Notes: generated from the sequence alone by a model not told the origin. Positions 1-13,005 are shown, numbered from the stretch's first letter. The stretch is 64,000 bases of DNA from Lineus longissimus (GCF_910592395.1 NC_088312.1:6138001-6202000), one strand, 5' to 3'. Made by a program: numbers and translations.

Positions 1-968
1 CAAAAGCTGAACCTCTATCGTAGTCCGTCACACTGTGTCGCGGATTTTTCGAACGAGTTGGCATGTTGACTGGTAGATGGGACAGACATTGAAGCTCAAT
101 TTAGGTCAATTACGAACGAAAATTGGGTGATAGGCGGTTATGGCTTTAAATATTGCCAGCCCGTCTATGTAAAGCCGGAAGACGATGGAGGGGGCGTCCT
201 AACACGCGTTATTTTTTCAGCATTTTGAAAGACGGTTCAGAGAACATTCTACAGTATATACCCGATTAGCTCGTCTGGCGTAGAAAATTCTTTTATAGTG
301 ATGGAAAGAAAGCTTTGATCATCATCGCAAGCCTTCCAGAAAAACCTAATATTGTGACGACCAATTTTTTTAAATCGATGCAAATAAAGACGTATAATCA
401 TCTTGCCAATATTCTTTCTTTGAAATTGGTAACGAACATGCATGTGTATATTGTGGACAAGCGACACTGGAAATACATTAGCCGAATTCTATATATGATT
501 TGCCGTCGATGGGGCATGATTGATTTGGTCTGGCCGTCTGGTCGCCGCTGGGCCATCGCTCAGAGGCTGACAAGAATAGTGAGCGCATGGCGAGAATGTT
601 TGCGGTACAGTGGATATAGGAAAGGACATCACATGATTGTTTTTTAAAGATCGAAAAAATTCCAGAAATATCTCGATCGATGGTCTTTTTATCTCGATCA
701 ATCGAGATATCTTGGGCGATCGACATAATAATCTCGATCGCCGAAGATTATATCTTCATCGATCAGGATGAGACAACTCCATAAAAAAGTCCATCGATCA
801 AAATATTTATTTCCGAAAATCTGTTTTTCTTGTTGAAAAAATACATCTTGTGATGTTCATTCCCAGACACCGCACTACGAAGCATCCCCGCGGGCAATAC
901 GCTTGTAGTGGGACGGGCTATAGGGCCGCTGGTATAACCAAACCACTTCAATTAAATTGTCAGTTAGT

Positions 969-1030
969 GTCGTCGTCGTCGTCGTCATCATCATCATTAT
1001 CAACCTCATTAGCATCATTATCATCATCAC
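969..1030. repeat. TCG/TCA trinucleotide microsatellite
   Basis: A run of TCG repeats passing into TCA/TTA repeats, about 60 bp. Confidence 0.85.
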
Positions 1031-4000
1031 ACTTTGCGCACTATTCTGTTCACCGCAATTTTAGACAGTCTGCATGGTTTTTGTCCAGTCGTGTTTTTGC
1101 CCGTGCGTTTTATAATCGACTAAAATGCCTGTTTAGCATCAACGTTTAGCATCACAAAAAAACTAAGTACCGGCGCAAATTAGACTCCCGGGGCAGTCCA
1201 TTGCGTCATCCTAATTGGATCTCCTTTCAGGGTGAGCGAGGCCGGTCCACTGCGTCCGCAATAAGAAAAACAAATGCAACGGTAAATGGCAATATTCTAG
1301 ACCTATTTACTATAGGCCTTGGTCACATGATATCAGTGTTAGTCATAGAAAATACGTGAGGTCTCGTCTTGCAGTGGTCCTTGCTCAATGTCTCAACCAA
1401 GGACCATAAGGTTTGAATTTGATGACATTTTTGTAATAGACATTGATACTTCGTTGTCGAATCATGGCCGCTCAAATTGCGTCCAAAACCTTCGACTGAC
1501 GCCTCGGGTTTTTAATTTGGTCTACCTTTTTCGATCTCGGTGATTCAATCATTCATTAGCCCAGTCACATGCACAGTCATAACGATTTGTAAACGAACCT
1601 ACCTCATAAGACAAATGAAATACTCCTCATTGACAGGGACTCGAATCTAAAATCGAAGTATGACTGCAGTGAAATTAGGATTCCCCGGTGAGCGACATCG
1701 AGGCGCAACCAGTTGCGCGTGTCCGCCTGCTACCAAGGCTAATCCAGGTCTGACAGTATTAGGTAAAACGTCAACGTCGCTCCTAGTAGCTAGCAGGGCC
1801 ATCAGCCAATAGCTACCACGCTGATAAAGCGTAATTACCTCCAATCCTCAGATTACCCTGTATCACAACGTTACCATGGAAACGATATTTATTTATTTGC
1901 GTCGCGTTGAACCTATCCAGTTTATCGAGACTGAGTCTGTCGTCGTCCGCCAGGAGGAATCATGCAAAATCAGATGATTTACGTCATTTGCCGACTCTGC
2001 TAGCTGCATGATTTGCAGTTATGCGCAAATCGTACCATCGTCATATCCAGCCCAAAGTTCTGAAGTGTCGTATAACTGCACTACGGCATTGTGTGTAACT
2101 GTACTTCTATTTTCTTGGACCACCAGTAATTACGAACAGCGTACCCCTTTAACCGCTGGCTTGACAGATGTACAAACATAGCTAGCATTGCAGAACATAA
2201 TATACACAAACCACTAATGCGATGAAACTTGGCATATAGAAATAATTGCAATGCTGCTTTGAATTTCATGTGTACATGTACATGTTTACATATTCAAATG
2301 TTCAGGGTACATAACCATTTAATCCAATCTTTTAGCTAATAATCCAAATAAGTTTTGCTTCAGCATGTGGTACGGCAGCCGGGAAATAAAATAATTTATA
2401 AATAATTCATTTGAAATAAAGTGCTACATTGATGCGGGACACGTACGGTGATAGTAAAGTCGCATAGTGCAACAAATACAATGAATTAAGCCCAATTATA
2501 TACAAGATTGGGCACGAAATGCCGGCTGATGTTGTTCACAAGAGTTAAACCAGAGTTCTTTTTCAACAACCATTGATAATGAATATTGATTGTTGCAATA
2601 CTTTAATGACATCCTCGAGGAGCGCATTCAATTTGTTGTGATAAGTCCCCCCTCCCCGGAACACATAAGTCCTAAATAGGCCTGCAATAAATTATCAGAC
2701 AAAAGCAATCGTTACTCTTCTTATTTCTCTTGATAAAAAGCTGAAGGCGTCCACGTGCGCCCCGCGGATATCAACTCGGCCAGCTGTATCCACACAGCCT
2801 GACGTTGCATGCTTTGGGTGATTACTGTACGTGGGAGCATGTTGTGGAAAGCTCCTGTAATTTTTTTAATATTGTCACACATGAAGTTCGGTATATTATG
2901 TAAAATGTGTATTGAGATTAATCAAAAATTACATGCCTGCTTGGTGTCCTTCCTTTTGATAATATTAAATGTCCATGTCCTCTTCCACTAGGTACTGACT
3001 ATAAAGCACTCACCAAGTGCAAAATTAGTAGAATAGGCTATATTGTGGACTGCGGGACTCCCTTTTGGGAGGTATAGCGATGTTAAAACGATGTCATCAA
3101 ATGTAAATCAAGGAGAAACGAAGATTCCCTTTATGTCTGCACATAAAATACATAATAACAAAAGCCTGCTGTAATATAAGAATATAAGCCCAATTCTGTG
3201 TAATATTGTTCACGGGGGTTCAAATATTTCGTTGTGCTTGATGTCAGACAGATGAAACAAGCACCGTGTAAATTGGCCAATTAAAATAGCCAGCACATTG
3301 AGACCAATGTGTGTATGCAATTGTCTTTCACGGGAGAATGGTCACTGTAAGAATTATCCAGGAAGAAATGTATAATATTTGGGGTTTTCCGTGATTGTCC
3401 GGCCCAATTGGCTGTATTGCCATTTGGGATGGTGAACAAGAGCTAGGAGCAAATGCGACGATTATGATTTATTTAAAGAAATGAAATGCCCCCGATTTAA
3501 CATCCTGCAGAATCAGGGAAATCGGGCGTTTCCAGTGATATACGACACAAATGGGTTAATCTCATGCAATCACATATATTGGAAACGAATTTTGAAATAT
3601 ATGTTACGTCCTGTTAACGGGGCACGTACGGCAGCATTTTAGTGCACGTCATCATCGCGTACATTCGGGAAAAACTCAATAACGAGACCTTTATAGGCTC
3701 ATCCTGAGCTTCAGGTTTTTGATACTCCTACGTCCCATACAAAAAAGCGAGAGCTGGAGCATATGGAAAACCACTGGGTGCCGAGGATGTTATAGGCTAC
3801 ACTTGAACACCGTTTCTTCCCAGAAAATGGACCCGCCCTACAGTGAGGGAGAAAACTAAAAAATCTCTTAAAACTAAAAAACGGGGTCATTGTAGCCTTT
3901 ATCTTCAAAGATAATGTAAAGTTTTCTCTGTAAGATTGTCAGTTTAAGGACCATAAATGGCCCGGTTTGTGAAGCAAAACACATATTTGAGGACTGATTT

Positions 4001-5514
4001 GATGACCCAACACCCCGCAAAATGTTTTGGACTAGCCCGTACTATTTCGTAATATTTCGTGATATTTCGGGTGATGTCGGCGCCCGTTTCAACCATGACG
4101 GGAGCCCCCGTATCCGCAGACGATGGACATTTCGTAACTTTTGATATTTCGTGGTTAATTTTTGTCCTCAAAGACAGCTTTTGATGAGTAAGTAAGAGAA
4201 AGGTTATGTCCAATTTCTTCTTTATGATCTTGTGATCATGTGTATTGCATTTACTATGATTTAAGTCAACGTGTTCACTTGTTTGCCGTTGGAGAAGTTG
4301 GCGGGATGTTTTGCGCGAAATTTGGCAATGCGCAAAATGGCTTCACTGCATAGAGAAAAATCAGTCGTGAAAACCGATCAAAATCCGTCAACATCCTTGT
4401 CAATTAGAATCAATAATACTACTTTTTGAGTTCTATGTGAAATTCTACTTTTCTAGAAACAAATTTTGTGAAAAGATATGTCTGCGATGGAAGGGATTTT
4501 GAACACGGTAATTGTAAACAGAACCTCATGGACGCTGTGTTCACGATAGGAGAATACATTGCTTCGCATGCTTTGATGCACACTCGTGATTATTTGTAAA
4601 CAATGAACATGAATTAGACTACTGTTTGGCTTCTTGAAACTTAAAAACTAGTGAACAGAACTTGTTATTCGTCATTGTAAGTCTTTCTTTTTGGTTTTTA
4701 GGTTGAATTCGGGGATTTACTATGTCCCCACTCCATGACTTTGTTTTTCATGAATTTGTCCGAGGAATTCGTGAATTGATTGAGTAAACAGTGCAGAAAT
4801 CGACAGCAGAATGGCCTTTGGTGAGTTAATAAAATCCGCATTTCTGTTGTGTTCTTTTTTTCAGTCCATTTTGAGGCGAAGAAGGTGATTGCGTGTAACC
4901 TTGAATAGCACAGACACCCTGCAAAAATAAATTTCGGCCATTTTGAAGTGACCCTTTTCACACTCCCAGGCAACATTTGTTTACCATCTAACCATGGCAT
5001 AAAAATAGAAATATACAAGCTTATTCTGCTTGAAGGTGTCCATGCCTTTCAATATTCATGATATTTTGAATGCTTTTGGTGAAGATTTTATTTAAAACAT
5101 AACTTTAATCTTTATGTCATGGTAAACTTACACTGCCTGTGAAAATATGGCCAATGTTTATTTTTGCATACGCAGATTCCTTTGATTTGATTTTGAGAAA
5201 GAAATCACGATATGGAATAAAGGTGTAATGCGCACTTTATCGTACAAAGCAAATTGTGTTGCTGTTTTCGGCCATCTTGCTTCTGTACGTGTCCATGACT
5301 GGTCCGATACATTTTAGTATTCTATTTAAAAGTTTGAATTTTTTTATTGCAGACTTGCTTTCCAAAGTCAAGATGAATATCTTTGTATAATGACAAGTAC
5401 TGAGCACCACCATCCCAATTTCCATGCAAGAACCACTTCAGTAAGAGAGCATATCAACATCAAGGTAACATTTTGAATGATTTAAACCTGCTCAGATCTT
5501 TGTTGCCTCCTCCC

Positions 5515-5538
5515 GGGGGGGGGGGGGGGGGGGGGGGG
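5515..5538. repeat. Poly-G tract
   Basis: Twenty-four consecutive G after a CCTCCTCCC pyrimidine stretch. Its length may be an assembly or sequencing approximation. Confidence 0.9.
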
Positions 5539-6691
5539 CTGTCAAAGATGGACACAAGCTGGTACAAGCTGGTTCATCTCAAATTTTCTAAGTTAAATGT
5601 AATTTGTACCCGAGGAGGACATCCACAGTGTTGTGTGAAGAATTACTCTTGTAGTTGAAGTTGGACATGCATAACAATTGACATGAGGGAACTCTGGATT
5701 TGACCAATCAGATATATTTCAGTAATTGTTTTATTGCAGAACGCTTAGCCAGAGATGCTTCTCCTTGTGTAGTGAAGAGTGCTGAGCTATGGATTCACTT
5801 CACCTCACCGCCATCCCCAATTTCTTGGAGGGGTTTAACCGTTAATTCATATTGTGAACTTATTTGAGGTAAAAATTTTAAATTGTCCTATCCCCCATAG
5901 AAATATTCCAGTTGTAAGATTTTGTGGCCTGTGAATACATACTCGGGCAAACTTCCTGTTCTTTCAACCTTGAGGGAATTTATATCTTCAACTCTCCCAA
6001 TCCTGGACAGGGTCTTGTTCGGCAACCATGAATGTAAGACGTTTCAGGAGTCACAACCTTTGAGGGAATTTGTGTCTTCACCTGTCACAACTTGGGTCTT
6101 TTTGTTTGGAAGCTCCAAAAGTAACTGTCCGGAATGTTTGTCTTCTACAGGTCCCAATTTGGCCTTGCAATTTAAATTAAATTTGTCTTCTGCAGGATCA
6201 TGATAGAAGCCTGGTTCCCTACATGCAAGAGCATGGTAAAAAACAAGGACTTGGGCTGGAATAGTGGCCCGAGATGGAGAGAGCGGACAACTGTCTGCAA
6301 AGTGAAGATGTTCTCGGGTACATGGTAATTATCATTTTGTATATTGGTGCTCACAGAGAACTTGTTCATTTTCATGATGAATAGAACATATGTCTTCACC
6401 TTTGACAGGTCCCAATACGAAAATGAAAATATTGAGTTCATAACTTAGCTTCAATGAGAACACTCTTCTTAAAACACACGATTTGTAATGTAATGTGAGA
6501 GGAAACTATGGAGTCCCCGAAAGAAACTTCTGCTTTCAACATGGCCTTTATCAGCTGCACTACCTTAAAATGATCAGATGGTCAGAATTGGTCAGCTTAA
6601 GGCGACATGCTTCAGCATGATGTCAAAGAATCCTGTACGGTAGTCTTCCAATTACCTTTGTGACAATTCAATGTTTCGAATTCTTTTTCAG

Positions 6692-6888
6692 CCTATTTCA
6701 AGATCAGGGGCATGGATGTCACCGAGGTTGTCCAAGAGAGACCCGGCACCATGTTACTGCTTGAAAAGACGACGCGGTTTGGTTACATGGCTAAGTATCC
6801 ACTGACAAACTGTCAAAAAGGGATGGCAACTTGTGTGCCTCCCAGCACCCCTGTAAATATACAACTTGAAATGATTCCTTGCCTATGA
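6692..6888 (+). CDS. Exon candidate, unknown protein
   Basis: Directly after a good acceptor (attctttttcag) there is a 65-codon frame beginning YFKIRGMDVTEVVQERPGTM, with RFGYMAKYP and later cysteines. A possible donor (CCT|GTAAAT) lies at 6853. It reads like real protein, but I cannot identify it or find partner exons. A diverged copy of its first 60 bp occurs near 7246 with a stop, which argues for a repeat. Confidence 0.2.
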
Positions 6889-8879
6889 TATAAGGCAAAG
6901 AGAGAGCTGCTGAAACAGATGCCAGTCATTGGACTTGTGACAGTGATGGCTTGCCTGCACAGGAACAATTATTTGCGACTGGCCACTTTATGGACAACCG
7001 AAAGTTGACACCATATTGCATTTACAGGCATTGACAACATCACAATAGGCCACTGAGGGCGAGGACGAGTCTGTGACAGGATGCCTTGCCACATATCTAC
7101 ATGGTAGCTGCCTGGCTTAGGCAACCGTGCTATGATGAGAAGAGCCACTGGATGAAAGGATGAATGCGACCAAGATGTCAAAGTTGGAGAAAAGCTTATG
7201 ACTGTGTAATGGCTTACTGATTTATGATAGGTCTATTTCTGTTCCAGCATGGTTTCAAGATCTGAGGACAGGGACAAAACAAGAGAGGCCCGGTGAAACC
7301 ATGGCTTAGCAATGATGCACTTCGAACCTCACATTCGGAACACCTGCTGTAAACAAGACCTAGGTTCGCACCAAGAAAAAAATTTTAAATTCCCCACCAA
7401 TATTTGTCAATGCCACCAGCAAGAGTGTTTTGAAACGATTAAAAATTGTTTTTGCCAATGGTGAGATTTCCTTGCAGTTAATGGAATTTGACGTTGTATC
7501 AGACTGTGGCCAAGGGTTGATTCAATCTTCAGAGATTGAAAACTTCGGGAGCTAGGGGAGGATAAACAATTCAAGAGGTCAGAGAAAAAGGAAATCACAC
7601 CAAGAATTGTCAATTGACTGATTACAAATTTGTGCGTTCCAATTGTTGAATTATTTTTCAGCCTACATTGTTTCCAGAAAGATGAGATGGAGAGATGCAA
7701 CAACATATATTGAGAAACATAGGTCCGTTACATCAAGGTCTATGCATAATCCATGTGCATAACAACACAGATCTTGATCAAAGAGGGAATCAGTAAACTT
7801 TTGACGGCGCTAATATTTCTGGTAAGAAAAGTGGTCTCCATTTTCCTATGCTGGTTGGAAAGCTGTTTTAACATGCTTTTAAAAAAGCATTTGAGTATCT
7901 TGTCCTTCATTCGGTCAAAAGAAGTATGTTCTCATATAGGCCCGAGCCAACTTGCTCTCCTTTTCAATCAATCCGAGTAAAATAGGGCCCCTTCCATTTC
8001 GACTGGAAAAGACATCAATCATCTATGGTTTGTGCATGATCAAGAGTATCCACAGTTTCTTTGCTGGGATAAATGGAAAGCAGTAGAATTCAAGGATGGT
8101 GTGACAGCATTTCCAGTCCTTGCCGTGAAGGATTTAAATATTTGATGACATCATTCTGTCATATATTGCAATGTCCACAATTATTTCATTGTCATCTTTT
8201 ATTGGCTCTCTTTAATTGAAAGTTTAAGAGTGAATAGTAGAGCGTATTTGACAAGACCGGCCAATTTGGATACAAGTCACTGTCCCTGATCGAGAGAGGC
8301 TCAATCATCAATCCTGTATAGACCACTTGGCTTTACAGCGTGCCTGGGTTAAACGTGGCCGTGGGAAACTCACGGTTGAATGAGTGCAAGAGGAGATCAT
8401 TGAAATCACTGGACAGAAAACTGTGCCGAACATCTTTTTCTTTTACTCACATTCTCAGTCCTTATCATTATTTCAGCTTTGGTTTAAGCATTACATCCTC
8501 AGATGATACAGAACATGCAGGACATGGAGAATATCACAAGAACTGTGTGGCACCAAAAATATCTGAAGATTGACTTCTTCCGCTAAGAATGACTTTGTAG
8601 GCCAAAAGGTTTAGAAGTTATACCTAAATTCCTATGGTCTATGACTATGACTTACTCTCAAGGTATAGCCTGGAAAACATTTCATCCTGGATGCAGAGAA
8701 AAACTGTAGTTAGATTACTTGTTAGTTAGTTTTGAGTGTTAGTTTTCACTGTTGAAGAATACAGACACAGTGCGAATCAGCAGTGAAGGTTCTTCTCAAG
8801 CGAGGAACCAATGTCTTGGTATTGCAGCCATTGTAAGTTAGGTAGTCTAGTGAACTACATGTAGTTGTTTTCAGTTATT

Positions 8880-9320
8880 AAGATCCATGGGGTAAGTCGC
8901 ATTTAACCTTGAGACTGTTGGACTGGGTCCACTGAATGTGATAAAATAATCACAGTTGAATGTCTAGTTCAGGCAATTATTTTGGAATTCGGTGAGGGGT
9001 GAAAACTACATGTATATTTTTTTTTTTAAATACTGAAAATCAGGTGTTTTACCTAAATTGGAATGCTATGAAGCATAGAAAAGGACTCGGAAAGACCTTT
9101 CACGAGATGTATAATGCAAGTAGCTTTGATGATTGGATTTATTTATTTTTTTTAATTTGAAAATAGTGTTTTTCAAGAAAAATCGCACGTTCCTGGTATT
9201 GAGGCAGAAAAAAATGACGCGATCTCAAAGAGTTAAAATCCATGGGGTTGGTCACATTAACCTCGAATCTATTGGACTGGGTCCACTGAACTTGATAAAA
9301 TAATCGACACTGATTTACAA
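8880..9320 (+). repeat. Dispersed repeat, first copies of the GGACTGGGTCCA family
   Basis: Two diverged copies (from about 8880 and 9236) of a segment with GATCCATGGGG...GGACTGGGTCCACTGAA...ATAAAATAATC. Two further partial copies occur near 9538 and 10778, so the unit recurs four times in 2 kb. Confidence 0.75.
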
Positions 9321-9354
9321 ATGAAATGAAATGAAGAGTCGGCGTTTTGGTTTA

Positions 9355-10536
9355 CGAAGGTTTTGATGCCTTGCTGGCATATCTGCATACCAGTAAATAT
9401 GTGCAGATTCATTTCTTGCTTTGAAGCAATGTTGTTGCTACACTCCTATAGCAGTGGCAATGTTCAGGTCTTTTCTGCCTCGCGGGCAAATCTGCATACC
9501 AGTAATTATGTGCAGACTTGGCTCTTCCTGAAATTATAGGACTGGGTCCATTGAATGAAACAAAAATAATCGATACCTATTTACAAATGAAATGAAGAGT
9601 CTGCATTTTGGTGCAACTCCATAAAACTGGCAGGTGATTTCGCTCTGAACTTGTGACACTCTGATCGGTCTGAAATAATCATTATCCCGCCCCTCTGGGA
9701 AAAATTTGCAGCCAGATTGCGCCATTTCCTGTTACCGTCTGAGAGATGGCGATGTCCGGGGCGCATGACGGTGGTTAAACCTATTGCGAATGGGCAGCAC
9801 AATTGGGTGTAGGATATTCGGAAACCATTGCACACTCCTGAATCTGCGGTGGGTTGGTACCCCACGCTACGTAAGGAGTAGGTTGACGGGTAAGCCTTGG
9901 TCCACGTGAATGGGTCGTGCCTTAAAAATGATGAGAAGTTGCGAATTGACGCCCTGTGAAGTGTCCTTCGACCAGCTAGTGCTAATCCGGTCACTGTCTC
10001 CAGGTCACCATGCCTCGGTCAATGAGCGGGCGAAGCACCCAATGGCTCCGTCAGGAGTACATCGTCAACTTCAGCCCGTAGTCAAACCGGTACACGCACA
10101 AATATCTTAGTTGAGAGTGGGGGACATCAGTAAAGTGCTTCTCATCGGGGTAATACAGTACCACTGTATACAATGACCCCATTTTTTGTTGGATTCATTT
10201 CCACTGAGGAGTGGTCGACAATGAGAATTTCAGGCCAGTCTGATTATCACCAGTGCAGAGGGCAATTATCTAATAGTTATGTGGCTTTCCCTCAAACTAT
10301 ATACTCTTTCATGTCAATTGTAAATTAGTGTTGCTTGGTAGTGTTCAGGGTCTTTTTGTCGAACAGGCACATCTGCATACCAGTAATTATGTGCAAACAT
10401 CATTTTTGCTTTGAAGCAATATCGTTGCTACACTTGTGAAGCAGTGGCAGTGTTCAGGTCTTGTCTGCCTCGCTGACATATCTGCATACCAGTAGTTATG
10501 TGCAGACTTGGCTCTTTCTTTGGAGCAGTACAGTTG
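9355..10536 (+). repeat. 1.2-kb tandem duplication, copy 1
   Basis: It begins GGTTTTGATGCCTTGCTGGC. It includes several copies of a 26-bp near-palindrome (tctgcataccagtaattatg...), and is interrupted by a unique insertion at 9630-10222. Copy 2 starts 1.24 kb downstream with near identity over the shared parts. Confidence 0.85.
9630..10222. mobile_element. Unclassified insertion within repeat copy 1
   Basis: About 590 bp present in copy 1 but replaced by 6 bp in copy 2, between the flanks GCAACTCCATA and GAATTTCAGGCC. No terminal inverted repeats or clear target duplication are visible. Open frames within it match nothing I know. Confidence 0.5.
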
Positions 10537-10588
10537 TAAGATAAATCCTGTTTGTAATTTTATAAATTAGTTGCTCATTAAGGGCTTA

Positions 10589-11648
10589 CAAAGGTTTTGA
10601 TGCCTTGCTGGCATATCTGCATACCAGTAAATATGTGCAGATTCATTTCTTGCTTTGAAGCAATATTGTTGCTACACTCCTTAAGCGGTGGCAATGTTCA
10701 GGTCTTTTCTGCCTCGAGGGCAAATCTGCATACCAGTAATTATGTGCAGACTTGGCTCTTCCTGAGATTGAGATTGTAGGGCTGGGTCCATTGAATGTAA
10801 CAAAAATAATCGATGCCTATTTACAAATGAAATGAAGAGTCTGCATTTTGGTGCAACTCCATATAACTGTTTTCAGAGAATTTCAGGCCAGTCTGATTAT
10901 CACCAGTACAGAGGGCAATTATCTAATAGTTATGTGGCTTTCCCTCAAACTGTATACTCTTTCATGTCAATTGTAAACTAGAATTGTCAGTTGAGTCTGC
11001 AGGCATACTCTGAAGTCTCCGCCACGGCGTTCTGAATGCGCATGTGCAGTCAGTGCGAACATCGTCTTGGTTCCCTCGGCTGTTCCTAGGAGGCGTGCTA
11101 TTCCTGCCCTCTAGGAACAGCCGAGGGAACCAAGACGTGCGAGTAACGTTCCGAGTGCTCATTGCCGCAAAAACAATCTACGAAACTACAATGTATTCCG
11201 TGCTCAAAGTGCTCGAATAACGACGTACTGCCGACGTGGACTTGGAATAATAAATGAACTCGCCGTACGTAAGAGCAGAATATTTTATCAATGTGCGGTT
11301 TTCTCGAAACTTCGTGTCAAATCTTGACAAAATTGCGACAATTGAAATCCACCCACAAGCACTACAACGTGTACACACGCATAGGCACATCGGCGCCCTA
11401 GGCCGAGGTTGATTTTGCCGAGAAAGTTTCCTAGCTAACCCAAGAGTCTCCTCTCACGGCCACTACGTGCCGTGGCGGAGACTAATTAGTGTTGCTTGGT
11501 AGTGTTCAGGGTCTTTTTGTCGAACAGGCACATCTGCATACCAGTAATTATGTGCAAACATCATTTTTGCTTTGAAGCAATATCGTTGCTCCTTGATCGT
11601 TGCTACACTTGTGAAGCAGTGGCAGTGTTCAGGTCTTGTCTGCCTTGT
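10589..11648 (+). repeat. 1.2-kb tandem duplication, copy 2
   Basis: It shares with copy 1 the 180-bp block with two TCTGCATACCAGTAA near-palindromes, the GGACTGGGTCCA-type segment, the GAATTTCAGGCC block and the AACAGGCACATCTGCATACC block. It lacks copy 1's insertion but carries another at about 10978-11485. Confidence 0.85.
10978..11485. mobile_element. MITE-like insertion with 15-bp inverted repeats and a 27-bp perfect hairpin
   Basis: It splits the sequence TTGTAAATTAGTGTTG that is intact in copy 1. Perfect 15-bp inverted repeats AGTCTCCGCCACGGC lie at 11014-11028 and 11469-11483. Inside is a perfect 27-bp stem (11063-11089 with 11111-11137) around a 21-nt loop. No coding capacity is seen, so it is probably a non-autonomous DNA element. 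Confidence 0.65.
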
Positions 11649-11739
11649 CTGATTGTCACTAGTCCAGAGGGAAAATACCTGATGGTTATGTGGCTTTCCC
11701 TCAAACTGTATACTCTTTCGTGTCATTCATAAATTAGTA

Positions 11740-12525
11740 TTGCTCGTTTTACCTCGCATCTCATGGGCAGAAAGAACAGTTGGGTAGAGTCCTGATGCTC
11801 CCTGTTGTTGGTCTTTGACTAAAGATCATAATCACTCGGGGTAGTTCTGTGATTCCTTTTACCACGAGCAGGCCCCTTTAGGCCTACAACATGTCATTGT
11901 TGTAAATTTCAATTAAGAATAAAGTATGCAGGTGTCATTTTGTTTGCTTTAGTGTTTATGGCGTTGTATTGTTAGATTAGAGCTGCAGAATAAACTTAAG
12001 TAAATAAACAGAATATTTGTTTTGTACGGACTGGTCTCTGCATCTGTGTCTGAGCAAACTAGTACTGCTCTAAAAAAACTGCATTTTTCAGAATTGATTA
12101 ATGAGATGTCCTTGCATACCTTAAATTATGCGTAGGTGTCTTTAAATTTCACTTGGGGTGGCAGGATTGGGACAATGTCACAACCTACACAGGACACTAA
12201 TGAATCCAATTCAAATTTGTCTTTGGGTGTGACGTGAAGATTTGCAGAGTAGTAGTAGTGGTATATGCCACAGGGACAATGTCGCAACCGGTGATTGTGG
12301 CCTAGCTGTCAGACAATTGTTCACCATGCTGCAAACCAGTTGATAGGGACAATGTCACAACCTGAGGTTAGCCCATGCTCAAGCTGGTGTGGAGTAGGTT
12401 GTGACATCGTCTTTTGGAGGGAAGTGAAGCCCTCAGTCCCTCTAATACAGTAGAAGAGCTGGTAAATCCATTTGCTTGGAGTGCTTGATTCTAATTATCA
12501 GCTTCAGATGCCCCATAAAAAGGAG
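11740..12525. other. Repeat-bearing non-coding stretch
   Basis: The motif GGGACAATGTCACAACC occurs near 12169, 12273 and 12346, and inverted (GGTTGTGACATCGTC) at 12397. No convincing gene is seen. Confidence 0.6.
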
Positions 12526-12679
12526 TACAGTAGAACTGCTCTGTCAAGGACACTTGGGACTGACAAGTGCTGTCCTAGAGGTGTCCTGATCAGAGAGGTA
12601 AATTTAAGGGAACTACAACTTTGGGACAAAAGCTAGTGTTCTTAATAGAGAAGTGTTTGCTGAGGTAGGTTCCACTGTC
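12526..12679. mobile_element. MITE family 1, copy A
   Basis: It opens TACAGTAGAACTGCTC and closes GGTAGGTTCCACTGT. The ends are imperfect inverted repeats of the consensus TACAGTRGAACCTC, with internal words such as TAATAGAGAAGTGT shared with the other copies. Confidence 0.75.
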
Positions 12680-12750
12680 AAAAAGTCTACCGCAATTGCT
12701 TGGAGGTAGGCCTAGGTTCCAGTCCATCATCAAACTGTTAGTCCAAGACA

Positions 12751-12920
12751 TGAAGAAAATGAATAAAAATGGTAGATCTGTTGAGGTTATTTGCAAGACT
12801 AGTACATGCAAATACAACCAAAGGGCCCCACCCTGTGAAGAAAATGAATAAAAATGGTAGATCTGTTGAGGTTATTTGCAAGACTAGTATATGCAAATAC
12901 AGCCAAAGGCCCCACCCTGT
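12751..12920. repeat. 85-bp tandem duplication
   Basis: Two copies (12751-12835 and 12836-12920) of a segment containing GGTAGATCTGTTGAGG, over 95% identical. Confidence 0.9.
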
Positions 12921-13005
12921 GTCTTATGTCATTGGCAATATCAACAAATTAATCTATTCATGCAAAAGCCCTAAAAACATGCCCAATTTCACAGGAAAGT
13001 GACTG

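Larger units (their letters stand above)
1..8870. other. Largely unexplained intergenic sequence
   Basis: Apart from the candidate at 6692 and the repeats listed separately, I see only short open frames with no recognisable domains. Around 5.9-6.45 kb a degenerate motif resembling TTTGTCTTCACCTGTCACAA recurs at irregular spacing. Segments after pyrimidine tracts at 5352, 5742, 6692, 7246 and 7657 resemble one another in pairs, suggesting old local duplications. Confidence 0.5.

Noticed and set aside
315-647. 110-codon plus-strand open frame
   Set aside because: No domain, odd composition, overlapping open frames on the other strand, and no splice or homology support.
5744-5860. Exon-like frame after ttttattgcag (RLARDASPCVVKSAELWIHF)
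   Set aside because: The segment resembles the non-coding stretch at 5344-5434, which has stops, and no partner exon was found.
8340-8573. 77-codon plus-strand open frame
   Set aside because: It runs straight through an internal acceptor-like tract, is Ser-rich, and has no homology that I recognise.
9581-9994. 137-codon minus-strand open frame
   Set aside because: It lies mostly within the unclassified insertion in repeat copy 1. Its sequence resembles no known protein, and the second copy of the repeat lacks it.
9361-11650. CRISPR-like spacing of TCTGCATACCAGTAATTATG repeats
   Set aside because: The repeats are inside a eukaryotic tandem duplication with conserved spacers, so this is an ordinary repeat block.
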